This document shows positions 61,417 to 64,000 of a DNA stretch of 64,000 bases, in pieces. This stretch comes from Deinococcus sp. QL22 (GTDB lineage: Bacteria; Deinococcota; Deinococci; Deinococcales; Deinococcaceae): NCBI RefSeq assembly GCF_023370075.1, contig NZ_CP097152.1:248001-312000 (forward strand), in the 5' to 3' direction. Position 1 is the first letter of the stretch; each line of letters begins with the position of its first letter. The translations under genes were made by a program, and so were the position numbers. Under the pieces are notes generated by a model. That model was given only the letters and a program-made list of their open reading frames with translations. It was not told the origin of the DNA and made no database searches.

Positions 61417-61825
61417 GGAACCGGCCCCAAGCTCTTCCTGAACTTGCCAGCTGAGTTCTTCACCCTCAGCGGCACTGGGTGGCGGTGCCAGTGTAGGGGC
61501 AGTCCAACTGGGGCTGGCGCCGCGCAGTGGAACAGGGGTCTTCTGCCAACCGACTGAAAGAAGACCATCACCAGCAGGTCACCCTCTCTTTCGTCAGCAC
61601 CTCGGACTGGGTAGAGCAACTTCCCGACAGGCGGAAGTGGACAGCAACTAAATCTTTGGACACCCCTTATTGTGTCAATCGACTCCCACATCCTCCTGAC
61701 AGTTAGGGAATGCACAACAGGCAGACTCCGGTCTTGTCAAGTTGTACGGGCTCCGAATAAGGATGGCATCTTGGAAGGATCAACATTTCCGTTGAGTTTC
61801 AGCGCACTGCAGACGAATTCTGAAC
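61417..61825. other. Intergenic, nothing identified
   Basis: About 400 bp upstream of the C39-like gene. No gene, promoter or repeat recognised with confidence. Confidence 0.35.
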
Positions 61826-62413
61826 GTTCCTCGGGCTCTCGACAACCCTCCGAGAGCTCAAAGCCCGAGGGTAGATCCTTGGGATGATTCAGACCCTTTT
61901 GAAGCCCCATGACCAGGAACGCTCAACCAACACACTCGGCCGTCAGTGGGCCACGCCCATTCAGTTGCCTCTTGAGATGCGGGCGGTGCAGCTGGAGCCC
62001 CCTGAAGCGTTCGCCCCTGCTCTAAGCACGGGCCGTGTCCAGCAAGCGGTGAGGGTCAGAGCGTCCCAGACCCGTCAAGCTCAGGACAGGACACCCAGAT
62101 TGTGGCCCATGATGAAGCGCTGGTTCTCCCCACGGTGCAGATGTACTCAGTGGAGGTGGATGGGAACGCGGTGCCCGAGCAAGATTTCTGGCACTTGCAT
62201 CTGCACGAGTTCTCCCTCTGGCAGCGGAAGCGAGACCATGTGCTGTCCGGTCTGATTCACGCGAGTCGCCGGGCGGCCGAACCCCGGGTGCTTCAGCGTG
62301 ATCAGCTCTCGCTGTCCCCAGCATCCGCCAGCCCCTGGGCTGGCCCCAATGTTTGGACGACTTCGAGTAGAGACTCGGCTCAACTACAGGGTACTGGATG
62401 CGAAGCCGATTGA
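61826..62413 (+). pseudogene. Recurrent two-domain gene family, decayed (copy 4)
   Basis: Frame: TLRELKARG, TAG (where Trp stands in copy 2), ILGMIQTLLKPHDQERSTNTLGRQWATPIQLPLEMRAVQLEPPEAFAPAL, then after a frameshift near 62085, IVAHDEALVLPTVQMYSVEVDGNAVPEQDFWHLHLHEFSLWQRKRDHVLSGLIHASRRAAEPRVLQRDQLSLSPASA. Same domain order as the copies at 35.0 and 35.8 kb. No start codon is left. Confidence 0.6.
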
Positions 62414-63198
62414 GCCAGCCAGGTCGCGGCAAACTCGTCTGGCGTTTGGTAACCGAGCGAAGAATGGGGTCTGTGGGCGTTGTAAAACGCTCGCCAGCCT
62501 TCGATCAAGACACGGGCGTGCTGTGCGGAATAGAAGACCTCTTGGGTTAAGCATTCTTCTCGCAAACGGGAGTGGAAACTATCGGCAAAGCCGTTCTGCC
62601 AGGGTTTTCCCGGTTCAATGAATCGGGTGCTGACGTCTTGCACGGCCAGCCAGATGCCCAAATCACGGGCAATAAACTCCGAACCATTGTCACTGCGCAG
62701 AAAAGTTGGGGTACCCCTCTCTTTGATGACCTCGTCTAGGACGGCTTTCACGTCCATGGACGTGAACGTCTCGGCGACCCGGATGGCCAGCGATTGCCGA
62801 GTGAACTCGTCCGTGAGGGTGAGGATTTTCAGGGTCGTGCCGCCAAGGGTCTGATCGAAGATAAAGTCATACGTCCACACGTGATTGGGGTATTCCGCGG
62901 TCATGGGGAGAGGGTTGCCCGTGCGAATTTTTCGGCTAGGCTTCTTCTTGATCGCCAGTCCCGCCGCTCGCCAAATCCGTCTGACCCGTTTCCGGTTGAT
63001 CGTTTTGCCTTCTTTGACCAGCAGCACGTGGATGAACCGAGAACCGCGTCGCAGATGTTGCTCGGCCAGTTGGCGGATCCGATCCAAAAGTTCACCGTCC
63101 TGACGTTGTTTGGGGCGATAGTGCCACGAGGATTTGGGTAAGCCCACCAAGAAGCAAGCCCGTTCGGGCTTGACCCGCTGCGCCATCAGGTCTCGCAC
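62380..63198 (-). CDS. IS3-family transposase OrfB (second type)
   Basis: 272 residues. HTH_21-type start (RACFLVGLPKSSWHYRPKQRQD), then rve: VWTYDFIFDQ (Asp), LRSDNGSEFI (Asp), but NGFADSFHSRLREECL has Asp (codon at 62581-62583) where IS3 enzymes have Glu. The upstream -1 frame joins orfA through an A6G run. Possibly inactivated by the Glu-to-Asp change. A 20-bp perfect palindrome lies at 62747-62766. Confidence 0.85.
   Translation of the reverse strand: MRDLMAQRVKPERACFLVGLPKSSWHYRPKQRQDGELLDRIRQLAEQHLRRGSRFIHVLLVKEGKTINRKRVRRIWRAAGLAIKKKPSRKIRTGNPLPMTAEYPNHVWTYDFIFDQTLGGTTLKILTLTDEFTRQSLAIRVAETFTSMDVKAVLDEVIKERGTPTFLRSDNGSEFIARDLGIWLAVQDVSTRFIEPGKPWQNGFADSFHSRLREECLTQEVFYSAQHARVLIEGWRAFYNAHRPHSSLGYQTPDEFAATWLAQSASHPVPCS
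62747..62766. repeat. 20-bp perfect palindrome in IS3 orfB
   Basis: TTCACGTCCATGGACGTGAA, perfect with no spacer, in codons for FTSMDVK. Confidence 0.92.
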
Positions 63199-63221
63199 CA
63201 GGGCGCGCTTCTCAGTGGCCG

Positions 63222-63491
63222 TTATCGCTTTTTTGCCAACACCTCTTTGACCGCCTCGATTTCGAGGCGCTGCTGGCCCACGATCCGCAACAACCGCGCA
63301 TTTTCCTTTTCCAACTGACGAAGCCTCTTGGCTTCATCCGGTGTGGTGTCGCCGTACTTCTTTTTCCACGTGTAGTACGACGCCGGGCTGCATCCGAAGT
63401 CCCGACACAACTCCTCTATGGGCTGTTCGCCTTTCTTGGCCTCTTGCAGCAATTTGATGATTTGCTCTTCCGTGAACTGCTTCTGCTTCAT
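63222..63491 (-). CDS. IS3-family transposase OrfA (second type)
   Basis: 89 residues: MKQKQFTEEQIIKLLQEAKKGEQPIEELCRDFGCSPASYYTWKKKYGDTTPDEAKRLRQLEKENARLLRIVGQQRLEIEAVKEVLAKKR, HTH_Tnp_1 plus leucine-zipper coil. GCAAAAAAGCG near 63228-63238 holds an A6G slippery run from which the -1 frame continues into orfB. Confidence 0.88.
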   Translation of the reverse strand: MKQKQFTEEQIIKLLQEAKKGEQPIEELCRDFGCSPASYYTWKKKYGDTTPDEAKRLRQLEKENARLLRIVGQQRLEIEAVKEVLAKKR

Positions 63492-63640
63492 GACGTCTCC
63501 TCGCTTTCCAGCCTGACAAATCAGGGCTGGAATGGCGAGCCTTCGTCTCTACTTCACGCCGTGGCACTCCACCCCCTGTCACCTGAGCGATACTGTATGC
63601 CCGCCTGAGCCCGCGCTGGAGCCAGCGGAAGAGTGCTTTC

Positions 63641-63748
63641 ATGCCCAAAGAGAACATCCGGGATCAAGCTAGAGTTGGAACAGAAATTCCCGCTCAGGCT
63701 GTGCCAAAGAAGTTATCCCATGTGATGGCACCTCTTCAGCAACAGTGA
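63641..63748 (+). CDS. Short MPKxNI peptide, copy of the MPKxKIP gene start
   Basis: ATG 63641 to TGA 63748: MPKENIRDQARVGTEIPAQAVPKKLSHVMAPLQQQ. The ATG and about 40 bp before it match those of the gene at 25521 (minus), but the downstream part differs. Probably a truncated family member. Confidence 0.35.
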   Translation: MPKENIRDQARVGTEIPAQAVPKKLSHVMAPLQQQ

Positions 63749-63802
63749 TCATCCCAGTTCTGGGCGCACACTGACCTGCTCACCAAACCGTCGGCAGGCC
63801 GT

Positions 63803-64000
63803 TCACTCACCGTCCAGTTCCACCGTTGACTCCACCGTGTCATGATGCCACTCGTCCAACCATTTCATGAGCGCGGCGTGGAACGCCGCGCCACGGTTGT
63901 CCACATACACGCGCTCGCCCGCAAGGGCGATCATTCGCCCTTGACTTCGTCGGTTCCTGGACGGCCCTGCCTCCGGTGACTGCCAGTGGCCCCGACCTCG
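63803..64000 (-). CDS. Partial gene running off the right edge, or short hypothetical
   Basis: The minus frame is open from the window edge to TGA at 63803: RMIALAGERVYVDNRGAAFHAALMKWLDEWHHDTVESTVELDGE at its end. An ATG at about 63932 could also start a 43-residue protein. Family not recognised. Confidence 0.35.
   Translation of the reverse strand, partial: RGRGHWQSPEAGPSRNRRSQGRMIALAGERVYVDNRGAAFHAALMKWLDEWHHDTVESTVELDGE

Noticed and set aside
1..64000. CRISPR array, tRNA or rRNA genes
   Set aside because: No regularly spaced direct repeats and no recognisable tRNA T-loop or rRNA sequence were noticed when reading both strands; a covariance search could not be run.

Overview
The window is high-GC DNA that looks like an accessory replicon or genomic island of a Deinococcus-type bacterium. 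That assignment is an inference from protein style and insertion-sequence (IS) content; no rRNA or core marker gene is present. Intact metabolic operons alternate with long stretches of decayed mobile DNA. I recognise remnants or copies of IS982, IS630, IS110, IS6, IS4, IS66, IS701 and two IS3-type elements, and most transposase genes carry frameshifts. I saw no rRNA, tRNA or CRISPR array.

Layout. 1-2.2 kb: two divergent LysM + M23 peptidase paralogues. 2.3-3.65 kb: two divergent AbrB/PIN toxin-antitoxin pairs, one decayed. 3.7-4.25 kb: a broken integrase and an IS6 scrap ending in a perfect inverted repeat. 4.3-7.8 kb: a minus-strand operon for Amadori compounds (GntR/UTRA regulator, FrlB-like deglycase, FrlD-like kinase, amino-acid-type binding protein) with a 16-bp perfect operator palindrome. 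8-17 kb: IS debris around a MarR-kinase operon with a 34-bp operator palindrome, a dead VOC gene and an intact IS110. 17-19.4 kb: a CheB-type methylesterase and a PAS histidine kinase. 19.5-20.8 kb: a complete but frameshifted IS4 element with a 10-bp target duplication.

21-33.7 kb holds small hypothetical genes, a 113-bp MITE-like element, an IS630 remnant, a membrane diguanylate cyclase, a branched-chain aminotransferase, dehydrogenase and P-type ATPase scraps, an IS66 element and a small AT-rich islet. 33.7-34.7 kb: azlCD amino-acid exporter. 35-36.3 kb: decayed copies of a recurrent unknown gene family, then a broken IS701 element.

37.9-51.5 kb is the main metabolic locus, all on the plus strand: GH3 glycosidase, LacI regulator, oligopeptide-type ABC importer (including a permease fused to an ATPase), GH4 glycosidase, glucosamine-6-phosphate deaminase, BadF-type amino-sugar kinase and a MOSC protein. 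Together these suggest uptake and intracellular breakdown of an amino-sugar oligosaccharide (chitin- or peptidoglycan-derived) into fructose-6-phosphate.

51.6-64 kb: truncated genes (HMA domain, DUF1579-like, metallo-beta-lactamase fold), an HTH gene behind a clear promoter/operator, a rhodanese, two inverted IS3 copies, a MerR/GyrI-type regulator, a cluster of small secreted proteins, a C39-like peptidase and a second IS3 element.

The most unusual cross-cutting signal is that transposase genes of at least seven IS families contain long near-perfect palindromes inside coding sequence, and some sit at frameshifts or truncation points.
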